From NCBI RefSeq assembly GCF_040760005.1, contig NZ_CP099760.1, positions 2,847,501 to 2,911,500 on the forward strand: a DNA stretch of 64,000 bases, read 5' to 3'. Under the pieces are notes generated by a model. It made no database searches. It was not told the origin of the DNA and was given only the letters and a program-made list of their open reading frames with translations. The position numbers and the translations under genes are program-made. Positions 17,155-26,398 of the stretch are shown one piece after another; position 1 is the first letter of the stretch; each line of letters starts with the position of its first letter. The stretch comes from Pseudomonas sp. stari2. Lineage in GTDB: Bacteria; Pseudomonadota; Gammaproteobacteria; Pseudomonadales; Pseudomonadaceae.

Positions 17155-17949
17155 ATGACTCAATCCCGCCTCGGCACCGCCCTGATCACCGGCGCTTCGT
17201 CCGGCATTGGTGCCATCTACGCTGAACGCCTGGCCCGCCGTGGCCATGACTTGATCCTGGTCGCGCGAAATCGCGACCGCCTGAATGTCTTGGCCAAGCG
17301 CCTGAACGATGAAACCGGTCGTCACGTTGAAGTTCTGGCTGCCGACCTGTCCGAAAAAGCCGATCTGGCACGGGTCGAAGAGCGCCTCAGAACGGACGCC
17401 AACATTTCTCTGCTGGTGAACAATGCCGGGGTTGGCGCGACTCAGCCCTTGCTGGAGTCAGACGTCGACAAGCTCGACGACTTGCTCACGCTCAACGTGA
17501 ACGTGCTGATGCGGCTGACTTACGCGGCGGTTCCGGGCTTCGTCGCCCGTGGCGGTGGCACGCTGATCAACATCGCCTCGGTCGTGGCCATTGCCCCGGA
17601 GGTGTTGAACGGTGTTTACGGCGGCTCCAAGGCTTTCGTCCTGGCGTTCAGCCAATCCTTGCGTCACGAACTGGCGGACAAAAATGTCCGGGTCCAGGTG
17701 GTGCTGCCCGGCGCGACGGCCACCGAATTCTGGAGCGTGGCCGGCACACCGCTGGAGCATCTGCCGGAGGCCATTGTGATGCGGGCGGACGACATGGTGG
17801 ACGCTGCGCTGTCCGGCCTCGACCAAGGCGAATTCGTCACCATTCCGGCACTTCCCGAAATCGCCGACTGGGATGCCTACGAGGCGGCGCGCCAGAAGCT
17901 GATGCCTGATCTGTCGCGCAGTGAGCCGGCTGCACGCTATCGCGACTGA
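17155..17949 (+). CDS. SDR-family oxidoreductase
   Basis: This 264-residue classical SDR has TGASSGIGA at the N terminus for NAD(P) binding, VNNAG near residue 85, a catalytic Ser in INIASVVA, and Y-x-x-x-K in YGGSKAFVL near residue 158. It resembles DltE-type or short-chain ketone reductases. The ATG at 17155 has GGAG 7 bases upstream. It is divergent from the GlxA-like regulator, and this regulator/SDR pairing suggests inducible reduction of a small carbonyl compound. The substrate is unknown. Confidence 0.85.
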   Translation: MTQSRLGTALITGASSGIGAIYAERLARRGHDLILVARNRDRLNVLAKRLNDETGRHVEVLAADLSEKADLARVEERLRTDANISLLVNNAGVGATQPLLESDVDKLDDLLTLNVNVLMRLTYAAVPGFVARGGGTLINIASVVAIAPEVLNGVYGGSKAFVLAFSQSLRHELADKNVRVQVVLPGATATEFWSVAGTPLEHLPEAIVMRADDMVDAALSGLDQGEFVTIPALPEIADWDAYEAARQKLMPDLSRSEPAARYRD

Positions 17950-18042
17950 CGTTCGACGCAGGCATCGATTTGCGAACGAAGGGGGCTACGAACATAGGGG
18001 CCGAAATTACCAGCTGAAGTTCTCACTCCGCACGCGTCAGGC

Positions 18043-18070
18043 TTGAACGACCGTGCAAAACTCCTATGAT
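18043..18070 (+). promoter_or_regulatory. Candidate sigma70 promoter for the wHTH-ATPase regulator
   Basis: TTGAAC (18043-18048) and TATGAT (18065-18070) are 16 bases apart, about 105 bases upstream of the ATG at 18175. This is one of the better sigma70 matches in the window. Confidence 0.5.
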
Positions 18071-18174
18071 GCAAAGGGCCTGCGCCTGTGGCTTGCAACC
18101 GGCGACGCCCCCTTCGTTTCCCAGTGAGATCGCCCCTCGTGGAGTCTATTCCAGACGCTTTGCATGAATCACTC

Positions 18175-21021
18175 ATGACCCGGTTTGTGTTCGGGCCGTT
18201 TTGCGTCGTTCCAGGCAAAAGGCTGTTGACCAGAAACGGGGTTGCGGTGGAGATCGGCGGTCGGGCGCTGGATCTGCTGATTGCCTTGCTCGAGCAGCCG
18301 GGGCGGGTGCTGTCCAAGTACGATCTGATCGAAAAGGTGTGGCCCGACAGCGTGGTCGCCGAAGGCAGTCTGCGCTTTCACATGACGGGCCTGCGGCGGA
18401 TTCTCGGGGATGGCGAGGAGCACGCGCGTTATATCGCGACCCAGGTGGGTGTGGGTTATGCCTTTGTGGCGCCGCTGGAAAGGCAACTGTCCGGGGTTCA
18501 GCCGATGCCCACGGAGACCGGGCATCTCAGGGCCGCTTGCAGCCTGCCGCCGCGGGCGAAGTTGATCGGTCGCGAAACCGACCTGCAACTGGTCGTCGAT
18601 CACCTGCAGCAGCCCAGGTTGTTCACCCTTGTCGGTCCCGGCGGTGTCGGCAAGACCAGCCTCGCCATCGAAGTGGCGCATCGCATCGCGGCCCAGGGTT
18701 ACGAACGCGTCTGCTTCGTCGACCTGGCCCAGGTGGAAGACAGCACGCTGGTGCCTTCAGCATTGGCCCGGTCGCTGGACATCGCCGTGCAGGCCGAAGA
18801 TCCGATGTTCGTGTTGCTGGCGCATTTGCGCGAACAGCGGCTGATGCTGGTCATCGACAATTGCGAACACCTGATCGACGCCGTATCGACCCTTCTGGAG
18901 CAGATCAGCGACAGCGCGCCCGACGTGGGCATTCTGGCAACCAGTCGCGAGCCGTTGCGGGTGCGTGGCGAATACGTGCATTGGCTCAATCCGCTGGAGT
19001 TTCCTCGCGAGTCCCGGCACCTGTCCACTCAGGAGCTGCTGGCATTCGCAGCGATCAAACTGTTTGTCGAACGCGCGTCGTCGAGCAATGCGGCGTTGCT
19101 GCTGGAGGCGGATGGCGGGCAAATGATCGCGGACATCTGCCAACGCCTGGAGGGCATGGCGCTGCCAATCGAACTGGCGGCGATGCGGGTCGCCAGCCAC
19201 GGCCTGAAGGCCACGCATGCCTTGCTCGGCGAGCGCTTTTCATTGGGCTGGTCGGGGCGCCGGACGGCGGTGCCACGGCATCAGACGCTGCGCTCCATGC
19301 TCGACTGGAGTTACGACCTGCTATCGCCGACGGAGCGTCTGGCGCTGGAGCGGTTGTCGGTGTTTGTCGGGCCGTTCTCTCAAGAGGCGGCGTCCCAGGT
19401 GGTGGCCGAGTCTCAGTCCGAAGGCCCGGCGGTGGCCGCGATCCTCGATGATCTGGTGTGCAAGGGGCTGGTCACGGTCGATCACAGTGATTCGACGGAC
19501 TCCTATCGGCTGCTGGAGATGACACGCGCCTATGCCCGGGAAAAACTGACGGCCCGGGGCGATGCCGAAGTCAACTCGCTGGCCTTCCGGCATGCGGCGT
19601 ATTACATGGATCTGCTGGGCTACCCCGGTACCTCGCCCGATGAGTTTTTCCGCTACTTCGGGCGCCTTGCCAGTCAGTTGGGCAACGTACGCAGCGCGCT
19701 GGAGTGGAGCTTCGGCCCCCATGGCGATCCTGGCTTGGCATTGCCCCTGGCGGCGGCGAGCGCCCCGTTGTTTTTGCATTTTTCGCTGTTGGTCGAGTGC
19801 CGGACCTGGTGTTCCCGGGCCGCAGAACTGCTCGAGCTGGGGTACTACGGCACATCGACCGAAATGGAATTGCAGGCGGCCCTCGGGCTGGTGCTGATGT
19901 TCACCCAGGGCAACAGCGAAGCGGCCGAAAAGGCCTTGCTCCGGGCGTTGGACATCGCCGTTGCGCTGGCGGATCACGGGTCACAGTTGAGGCTGCTGGG
20001 GCGCTTGCAGATTTTCTACGAGCGCATTGGCGATTTCCGCTCTTCGCTGGCATGGGCGGAGCAGGCCGCCGTGGTCGGCAATGTGCTGAATCAGCCGGCA
20101 GCCATTGCGATTGCTTCATCGCTGACCGGCATCTCCCATCATCTGTTGGGCGATCAGCGTCTGGCCCGACAGGAGCTGGAGCGCTCGCTGCGCAACAGCT
20201 TGCCGTCCCACCCCGGCAACACGATTTACTACGGCTTCGATCACCGCAATCGCACCGGGCTGGCACTGGCCCGTTCGCTGTGGTTGCAGGGCTTTCCCGA
20301 TCAGGCCCGACACTGGGCCGAGCTGATAGAAGCCGAAGCGTCGGCGCTTCAGCATCCGGTCACCTACTGCATCGCCATGGTCTGGATTCTGTGCATCTAC
20401 ATCTGGACCGGCGATCTGGAGAAAGCGGCCGCCAGCCTTGAACGGTTCAGTGCCGTGGCCGAGACCAACGCCCTGGGCCCTTATATTGCCGCCGCCCATG
20501 GCTTGCGGGCGGCGATTGCGATCCGCGCCGAACAGCCTGGCGATGCGGTGCCGCTGCTGGAAGAAAGCCTGGCGCGGCTGCGTGGCATGCGCTACGAACT
20601 GCTTACGACATCGTTTGCAATCGCGCTGGCCGAGGGCCTGATTCTGGGCGGGCAACACGCGAAGGCGCTGATGCTGGTGGACGGCACCATCGATCACTGT
20701 CGTCAGAGCGGCGACGCCTTCGCGCTGCCGGAACTGCTGCGGATCAAGGCCGGAATTCTCAAAGAAATCGATGGCGAAAATGTCCAGGCCATCACGACTC
20801 TTCTTGAGGCATCCATCGCGCTGAGCCGCGATCAGGGGGCCTGGGCATGGGAGTTGAGGACTTCGATGGATCTGGCCAGGCTCTGGCTGGAACAGGGAAG
20901 GGCGGAGCAGGCCAAGGCGTTGCTCAGCGCGTGTCGCGATCAGGTCTCGGAAGGTTTCGACACCCTTGACCTGCGCCGGCTGGAAAGCCTCTGGCAAAGC
21001 CTTGGCGTCACGTGGGGGTGA
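18175..21021 (+). CDS. Winged-helix / NB-ARC-like ATPase / TPR transcriptional regulator
   Basis: This 948-residue signal-transduction protein has an OmpR-type winged-helix DNA-binding domain (about 5-100; GRALDLLIALLEQPGRVLSKYDL), then a STAND/AfsR-like ATPase with Walker A GPGGVGKTSLA (about 158) and Walker B LMLVIDNCEHLI (about 224), plus the sensor stretch ILATSREPLRVRGE. The C-terminal half is helical with TPR-like repeats. Such proteins integrate a ligand or partner signal and activate nearby genes. The ATG at 18175 starts right at the winged-helix strand. The 3' end overlaps the convergent FixJ-like gene by 14 bases. The target genes are unknown. Confidence 0.8.
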   Translation: MTRFVFGPFCVVPGKRLLTRNGVAVEIGGRALDLLIALLEQPGRVLSKYDLIEKVWPDSVVAEGSLRFHMTGLRRILGDGEEHARYIATQVGVGYAFVAPLERQLSGVQPMPTETGHLRAACSLPPRAKLIGRETDLQLVVDHLQQPRLFTLVGPGGVGKTSLAIEVAHRIAAQGYERVCFVDLAQVEDSTLVPSALARSLDIAVQAEDPMFVLLAHLREQRLMLVIDNCEHLIDAVSTLLEQISDSAPDVGILATSREPLRVRGEYVHWLNPLEFPRESRHLSTQELLAFAAIKLFVERASSSNAALLLEADGGQMIADICQRLEGMALPIELAAMRVASHGLKATHALLGERFSLGWSGRRTAVPRHQTLRSMLDWSYDLLSPTERLALERLSVFVGPFSQEAASQVVAESQSEGPAVAAILDDLVCKGLVTVDHSDSTDSYRLLEMTRAYAREKLTARGDAEVNSLAFRHAAYYMDLLGYPGTSPDEFFRYFGRLASQLGNVRSALEWSFGPHGDPGLALPLAAASAPLFLHFSLLVECRTWCSRAAELLELGYYGTSTEMELQAALGLVLMFTQGNSEAAEKALLRALDIAVALADHGSQLRLLGRLQIFYERIGDFRSSLAWAEQAAVVGNVLNQPAAIAIASSLTGISHHLLGDQRLARQELERSLRNSLPSHPGNTIYYGFDHRNRTGLALARSLWLQGFPDQARHWAELIEAEASALQHPVTYCIAMVWILCIYIWTGDLEKAAASLERFSAVAETNALGPYIAAAHGLRAAIAIRAEQPGDAVPLLEESLARLRGMRYELLTTSFAIALAEGLILGGQHAKALMLVDGTIDHCRQSGDAFALPELLRIKAGILKEIDGENVQAITTLLEASIALSRDQGAWAWELRTSMDLARLWLEQGRAEQAKALLSACRDQVSEGFDTLDLRRLESLWQSLGVTWG

Positions 21022-21622
21022 TCAGCGCCGCCATTTTCACCAGATCTGCCAGCGAACGGGCTTTCATCTTGCGCATGACCTTGCCCCGGTGGGCCTTGAC
21101 TGTGATCTCGCTGATCTCGAGGTCTGCGGCGATCAGTTTGTTCAGACGACCGCTGACCACCGCGGCCATGATTTCCTGTTCGCGGGGCGTCAGGGTCTTG
21201 TAGGCCTCAAGCACGGAATGCAGGGCTTTTTCACCTTCCAGAGCTGCGCGGCTGCCTTCGAGCGCATCGCCCATGGCGGTCAGCAGCTCATCTTCGTTGA
21301 ACGGTTTGGTCAGGAACTCCACCGCACCGGCTTTCAAGGCCCGCACCGTGCGCGGAATGTCTCCGTACCCGGTGATGAAGATGATCGGCATGTTGTAGCG
21401 CTCGTCAGCCAGCGACGTCTGCAGATCCAGGCCGTTCAAGTCAGGCAGGTTGATATCCAGTACCAGACAACTGGGGACCCGCGCGCGGGGCTCGGCGAGA
21501 AAAGCCTGCGCGGATTCGAAGAGTCGCGGCTGCCAGCCGGCGCATCGGATCATCAGCTCCAGCGACTCGCGTACGGAGACGTCGTCATCCACAACGAACA
21601 CCACAGGCGTGACATCACTCAT
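21008..21622 (-). CDS. FixJ/NarL-type response regulator
   Basis: This 204-residue protein has an N-terminal receiver domain (acidic pocket VVDDD; phospho-acceptor Asp in LVLDINLPDLNG, about 55; Lys in LTKPFNEDEL) and a C-terminal LuxR-type HTH (LTPREQEIMAAVVSGRLNKLIAADL...SEITVKAHRGKVMRKM). I chose the ATG at 21622, which has GGAG upstream; the frame extends 16 codons further. It is the last gene of a kinase/receiver/FixJ run on this strand and should be the transcriptional output of that system. Confidence 0.85.
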   Translation of the reverse strand: MSDVTPVVFVVDDDVSVRESLELMIRCAGWQPRLFESAQAFLAEPRARVPSCLVLDINLPDLNGLDLQTSLADERYNMPIIFITGYGDIPRTVRALKAGAVEFLTKPFNEDELLTAMGDALEGSRAALEGEKALHSVLEAYKTLTPREQEIMAAVVSGRLNKLIAADLEISEITVKAHRGKVMRKMKARSLADLVKMAALITPT

Positions 21623-21699
21623 CGGCAATGCTCCGTGGCCGGGGGACACTGTGTGATTCGAGTTCAACATGTCGATTCCTTTTCTTTACCGCTTCGCGT

Positions 21700-22071
21700 T
21701 CAGTCGAGGGGCAGGGCAGCGCTCAGTGCCTTGATCAGTTGCGCTTCACTGAAAGGCTTGAACAGGCACTCCACCGCGCCGGTATTCAACAGCTTTGCCT
21801 GTTGGCTGGCGTCGGCGTGAGCGGTGATGAAAATCACCGGAATGCGATAGCCGCGCCGCAGCAGTTCCTTATGCAGATCCGGCCCGGACATGCCCGGCAT
21901 GGCCACATCGAGAATCAGGCAATCGGTCAGGCCGAGATAAGGCGACGCCAGAAACGCCTGCGCCGAGGCGAACGCCTGGACAGCGAATCCGAACTCCCTG
22001 ATCAGGTCAGGCAGCGATTCACGAACCGACTCGTCATCATCGACAACCGATACGAGCAAGTACTTACCCAT
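21700..22071 (-). CDS. Single-domain response regulator (CheY-like)
   Basis: This 123-residue protein is a receiver domain only: VVDDDES at the start, the acceptor Asp in LILDVAMPGMSG (about 54), Thr/Ser in VIFITAHAD, and Lys in LFKPFSEAQ. There is no output domain, so it may relay phosphate to, or compete with, the FixJ-like regulator downstream. It overlaps the kinase gene by one base (TGATG), so expression is coupled. It resembles the receiver of the FixJ-like protein, consistent with duplication. Confidence 0.85.
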   Translation of the reverse strand: MGKYLLVSVVDDDESVRESLPDLIREFGFAVQAFASAQAFLASPYLGLTDCLILDVAMPGMSGPDLHKELLRRGYRIPVIFITAHADASQQAKLLNTGAVECLFKPFSEAQLIKALSAALPLD

Positions 22072-23669
22072 CAGTGATTCTCCATGACGCGATCACAGGC
22101 CTCGCGGTTGTCGGCATTCGGGATTGAAAAGGCAAACGTCGCACCCGGGCCGTCGTGGGCAGAGGCCCGGAGTTGCCCGTCGTGGTGTTCGATGATGGAG
22201 CGACTGATCGACAGACCGACCCCCATGCCCGAGCTTTTGGTGGTGTAGAAGGCATTGAAAATCCGTTCCATGTCCTGTGGATCGACCCCGGTGCCGCTGT
22301 CCTTCACCGCCAGATAAACGCTCCGGTCTTGCTCCTGGCCGGTGCTGACGATCAAGTCTCTGGAGCGACCGGTGATGCTGCTCATGGCTTCGACGGCGTT
22401 CATGATCAGGTTGAGTATCACCTGTTGAAGCTGGACCCGGTCGCCCCTGACCGGCGGCAGGGCCTCGGCGAATCGAGGATGAAGCACCACGCCGTTGCGT
22501 TGCAGCTCGCCCAGCAGCATGGCGATGACTTCCCGTGCGGCGTCATTGAGGTCGACGTTTTCAATCGTGATGCTTTTTTTCGAGAACAACGCTCGCAAGC
22601 GGTTGATCACATCGGCCGCCCGATTGCCGTCGCGAATGGTGCGGCGTGCGGTTTCCAGGGCTCCGTCGACATTCGGCGGATCGGCTCCGAGCATGCGCAG
22701 GCAGGTGCTGGCGTTGGTGATGATGCCGGCCAGCGGCTGATTGACCTCATGGGCAATGGACGCGGTGACTGCCCCCAGGCTGGCGACTCTGGCCAGATGC
22801 GTCAGTTCGGAACGGGCCTTGGCCAGAAAGGCTTCCGCCTGCTTGCGGTCTTCGATGTCGGTGTTTTCGCCATACCAGCGCACGATCCGGCCCGCCTCAT
22901 CGCGCTGGGGCACGGCGCGAATCAGAAACCAGCGATAAATGCCGTCGAAGCGCTTCAGGCGAGCCTCGTACTCACCGGCATTGCCCGAGTGCAGAAGCGC
23001 CTGCCAGTAACCGCCCAGTCCGGGAGCGTCGTCGGGATGGATCGATGCCACCCAGCCATCGCCGCACGCCTCTTCAAGCGACATGCCGGTGTAATCGCAC
23101 CACCGCCGGTTGACGAATCCGACGCTGCCTTCGGGCGAAGCGCTCCAGACGAATCCGGGAACGGCATCGATGATGCCGCGCAGGCGCTCCTCCGAGCTGC
23201 TGACCTCCGCTAGGGCTTTGGCGATCAAGACCTTGTCCCGTCGGCGCTCATCGATATCGACCTGCAACACGCACCAGCGAGTGATGGTGCCTTCGCTGTT
23301 CCTGACCGGCAGGCCGCGCACATGAAACCAGCGATAGACGCCGTCGGCGCGCCGAATCCGATGCTCGATATCGTAGGGTGTGCCGGTGCCGACCGAGTGC
23401 ATCCACGCCGCGCTGACCGATGGCAGATCGTCCGGGTGCAAGGTGTCGCTGGCCTGCCAGTTTTTCAGTTCATCGAGCGGGATGCCGATGTAGTCCAGGA
23501 TTTGCCGGTTGACCTGCTCCAGCTCGCCGGACGGTGTCATGAAGGCGACCATGGCCGGAATGCTGTCGATGATCGAGTCGGCCTCGGACATTGGCAGGCC
23601 CCCGTCATTGACGTGGCCTGGACCGTCTTCGATGACGCGCTCCCGCTCGTTCGCCATGTCGATTCTCAT
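22071..23669 (-). CDS. PAS-domain sensor histidine kinase (FixL-like)
   Basis: This protein of about 532 residues has two or three PAS domains (about 30-290; PAC signatures such as YEARLKRFDGIYRWFLIRAVP), then a phospho-acceptor helix with the H-box SIAHEVNQPLAG (His about 329), and a C-terminal HATPase with N-box LNLIMNAVEAM and GMGVGLSISRSIIEHHDG. No membrane helix is seen, so it is a cytoplasmic sensor, perhaps of redox or aromatic ligands as in FixL/StyS-type kinases. I use the ATG at 23669; an ATG at 23657 with a better GAGA site is possible. It is divergent from the quinone oxidoreductase and MFS genes. Confidence 0.85.
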   Translation of the reverse strand: MRIDMANERERVIEDGPGHVNDGGLPMSEADSIIDSIPAMVAFMTPSGELEQVNRQILDYIGIPLDELKNWQASDTLHPDDLPSVSAAWMHSVGTGTPYDIEHRIRRADGVYRWFHVRGLPVRNSEGTITRWCVLQVDIDERRRDKVLIAKALAEVSSSEERLRGIIDAVPGFVWSASPEGSVGFVNRRWCDYTGMSLEEACGDGWVASIHPDDAPGLGGYWQALLHSGNAGEYEARLKRFDGIYRWFLIRAVPQRDEAGRIVRWYGENTDIEDRKQAEAFLAKARSELTHLARVASLGAVTASIAHEVNQPLAGIITNASTCLRMLGADPPNVDGALETARRTIRDGNRAADVINRLRALFSKKSITIENVDLNDAAREVIAMLLGELQRNGVVLHPRFAEALPPVRGDRVQLQQVILNLIMNAVEAMSSITGRSRDLIVSTGQEQDRSVYLAVKDSGTGVDPQDMERIFNAFYTTKSSGMGVGLSISRSIIEHHDGQLRASAHDGPGATFAFSIPNADNREACDRVMENH

Positions 23670-24000
23670 TGTGCAGTCACCGTTGAACAAAGATGCGCCT
23701 TCTGATGGCACTCGCCCATCATACTTTGGTGTCGCTTGCCGCGAATATCGGCCGCCGTCACGCATTGCGATGCGCATCACAGACCGCCCGGGGCTTTTGT
23801 AAGCCACTGTATCTACGGCCCCTCAAGCCACACAAACATGCAAATGAGCCTGTTCGCGAAACTGCGCGGATACACCACCCGGCCACCCTTGGCGCTGGTT
23901 TCAACGTCTTCCGACGATTGAATGAAGACAACGTGACGTCCGCGCTCCTGCCACCCGAACGGCAGCAGGACAGGTCGTCCCTGTGGCAGGGCAGAACACA

Positions 24001-24966
24001 ATGAAAGCAGTCGTGATCCAGGCCTTTGGCGGGCCCGAAGTCTTGACGGTGCAAGACATTCAACTGGCTGAACCGGGACCCGGACAAGTCCTGGTCAAGG
24101 TCATGGCGGCGGGTATCAATTTCATGGACACCGGTGTCCGTCGCGGCCTCGGCGCTGCCTGGGAGCTGCCGCTGACGCCGGGTGCGGAAGGCGCCGGTAT
24201 CGTCCTGGCCACCGGCCCGCAGGTGACGGAGTTCGGTGTCGGTGACCGCGTAGCCTGGCATTACGTGCCGGGCAGCTACGCCGAACAGGTGATCGCCCCG
24301 GTCAGTCAGTTGGTGCCGTTGCCCGACGAGATCGACTTCAGCACCGCCGCCAGCCTGATGATGCAGGGTCTGACCGCCAGCAATCTGGTGGACAAGGTGC
24401 ATGCGATCCAGCCGGGCGATGTGGCATTCGTGCACGCGGCGGCGGGGGGCGTGGGGCTGATGCTGACTCAGTTGATCAAACTGCGGGGCGGCAAGGTCAT
24501 TGGCCGGGTGTCCCAGGCCGACAAGGTGGAGGCGGTGCTCGCGGCCGGGGCTGACTACGTAGTGATCGGGCGCGCGCACAACATTGCCGGACAGGTCATG
24601 CGCCTGACGGAGGGGCAACGAGTGAATGTGGTGTACGACGGGACGGGCGCGGAGGGCTTCGCCGAATCGTTGAGCCTGCTGGACCATTTCGGCACCCTGG
24701 CCTTGTACGGGCCGTTCATGGACCCGATCCCGCCGATCGATATCTTCAGTGTGCCGCGCAGTATCAAGCTGACGTATCCCTCGGTCATGCACTACGTGCG
24801 CAACCGCGAGATCCTGCTGGAAAAGTCCCGGCAACTGTTCGCGTGGGTCAGCACCGGCAAACTGAAAACCTTCATCGGCCAGCGTTATTCACTGGACGGC
24901 GCGCAGCAGGCCCATCGCGATATCGAGTCGCGCAATACGACGGGCAAGCTGATCATTGTTCCTTAG
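24001..24966 (+). CDS. Quinone oxidoreductase (zeta-crystallin type MDR)
   Basis: This 321-residue medium-chain reductase lacks the zinc-binding Cys/His residues of alcohol dehydrogenases. It has the QOR hallmarks AAGINFMDTGVRRG, PLTPGAEGAGIV and the NADPH motif HAAAGGVGLMLTQL (about 155). It should reduce quinones or enones by NADPH. The ATG at 24001 begins the family-conserved start MKAVVIQ; a GTG at 23983 is an in-frame alternative. Its end overlaps the convergent MFS gene by 14 bases. It is divergent from the sensor kinase, a possible target of that system. Confidence 0.85.
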   Translation: MKAVVIQAFGGPEVLTVQDIQLAEPGPGQVLVKVMAAGINFMDTGVRRGLGAAWELPLTPGAEGAGIVLATGPQVTEFGVGDRVAWHYVPGSYAEQVIAPVSQLVPLPDEIDFSTAASLMMQGLTASNLVDKVHAIQPGDVAFVHAAAGGVGLMLTQLIKLRGGKVIGRVSQADKVEAVLAAGADYVVIGRAHNIAGQVMRLTEGQRVNVVYDGTGAEGFAESLSLLDHFGTLALYGPFMDPIPPIDIFSVPRSIKLTYPSVMHYVRNREILLEKSRQLFAWVSTGKLKTFIGQRYSLDGAQQAHRDIESRNTTGKLIIVP

Positions 24967-26182
24967 TGCCACGCCAGATCAGCAGCGCTGCCAACAGCTG
25001 GCTGCCGGCGAAGAACGTGAACAGCTCTTGCGCGGTCCATCGGGCATCCAGCAGAAAACCGGCGACTATCGGCGAAATGATCGCCCCCAGGCGCCCCATC
25101 GCCAGCACCACGCCGACGCCGGTCGTACGGACTGACATGCAGAACGCCTGAGGGGCCAGGACATACAGGGCGGCGACCGCACCGTTGAGCATCAGGCCAA
25201 GCGTGACGGCCACGAGCGCGGCCAGACCGGGCACGTGCGAGGCCGGCACCATCAGTGGCAGCAGGGCGGCGTTGAGCAGCAGGAAACCCGACGACAATCG
25301 CCGGCAGCCATACCGATTGGCCGCCAGTCCCAGTAACAGGGCGCCGAGCATGCCCCCCGACGCCAGCAGAACGCCGATCCGGGCGCCTTGCCGATCGGTA
25401 AAACCGTTGTGCACCAGAAGACTCGGGGTCCAGCTCATCACGAAGTAATAGCAGAACATCAACAGAAAGAGTGCCAGCGCCAGCGACGTGGTCTGTTGCC
25501 ATTGACCGGACGAAAACGGTCGGCGGGCATTGTCTGGCGACGCTGGCGTGACAGGCCCACGGCGTTCAAGTGCCAGAAATGACGGCGACTCTCGCAGCCA
25601 GAAGACGCCCGCCAACGCTGCCGCCAGCGTGATACAGCCTCCCGCGAGAAAGACATATCGCCAGCCCATGAAATCATTCAATACGTGAGCCAGCACGCCG
25701 CCCAGGCTGGCGCCCATGGCGAAGGCGAGAGATTGCAACGCGATGGCCAGATTGCGCCGCTGCGCGCTGGCGTGCTCGAACGTCAGCACGTTCGCCCCTA
25801 CCAGCACCGCCCCCGTGCCGATGCCGGTCAACAACCGCAAAAGCATCAATACGTGATGATCCTGGCTCCAGAACGACAGCAACATGCTCAGTCCGCCGAG
25901 CAGCAGGCCGGCGAGCAATAACGGCCTGCGCCCGAAGCGGTCGGCCCTGGGCGCGGCCAGCAGCGAACCGAGCGCCATCCCGACCAGGCTGGCGCTCAAC
26001 AACAGGCCCGTTTGCGCGCCGTTCAACGTCCACTCCGCTGAAACCCGGCTGGCGGTGAAGGCCATGGCCATCACGTCCAGACCGTCGATCACGTTGAACA
26101 GCATGCACAGCCCGATCACCCACCACTGCGAAGTGGTCGATGACGTGCCGCACGGGCGTTCGAGCGCTGTTTCCCCACGCAT
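24953..26182 (-). CDS. MFS transporter, AAHS (aromatic acid:H+ symporter) type
   Basis: This 409-residue protein has twelve predicted hydrophobic helices and the AAHS-type DGxD motif in helix 1 (NVIDGLDVMAMAF). The MFS loop 2-3 motif is RADRFGRRPLL, and a second related motif (NRYGCRRL) is in the middle loop. AAHS carriers import benzoate-like acids with protons. The ATG at 26182 has AAGGA 6 bases upstream, better than the TTG at 26188. The location near the QOR and hydrolase genes fits use of aromatic compounds, but the substrate is not determined. Confidence 0.8.
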   Translation of the reverse strand: MRGETALERPCGTSSTTSQWWVIGLCMLFNVIDGLDVMAMAFTASRVSAEWTLNGAQTGLLLSASLVGMALGSLLAAPRADRFGRRPLLLAGLLLGGLSMLLSFWSQDHHVLMLLRLLTGIGTGAVLVGANVLTFEHASAQRRNLAIALQSLAFAMGASLGGVLAHVLNDFMGWRYVFLAGGCITLAAALAGVFWLRESPSFLALERRGPVTPASPDNARRPFSSGQWQQTTSLALALFLLMFCYYFVMSWTPSLLVHNGFTDRQGARIGVLLASGGMLGALLLGLAANRYGCRRLSSGFLLLNAALLPLMVPASHVPGLAALVAVTLGLMLNGAVAALYVLAPQAFCMSVRTTGVGVVLAMGRLGAIISPIVAGFLLDARWTAQELFTFFAGSQLLAALLIWRGTKEQ

Positions 26183-26398
26183 CCGCAATCCTTGTTCTGC
26201 CAGGTCATTCGAATGGGCCGGCTCGCCGAGCCGTATCCCCGCCGCATTTTGCCCGTTAACCGCTGCTGAATTCGAGCGCGATTTTGCGCGTCATACCAAG
26301 GTATCGACCGACACCATCGTGTAATCGCTGCGAGGGTGGCGGGGTGGTCTGATCCGATTGGCGATGCCTTTCGAATAATGACTACAAGGAGATCCAAC

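Noticed and set aside
15999-17225. 408-residue + strand frame antisense to the GlxA-like gene
   Set aside because: The minus strand carries complete DJ-1 and AraC motifs; the + frame has none.
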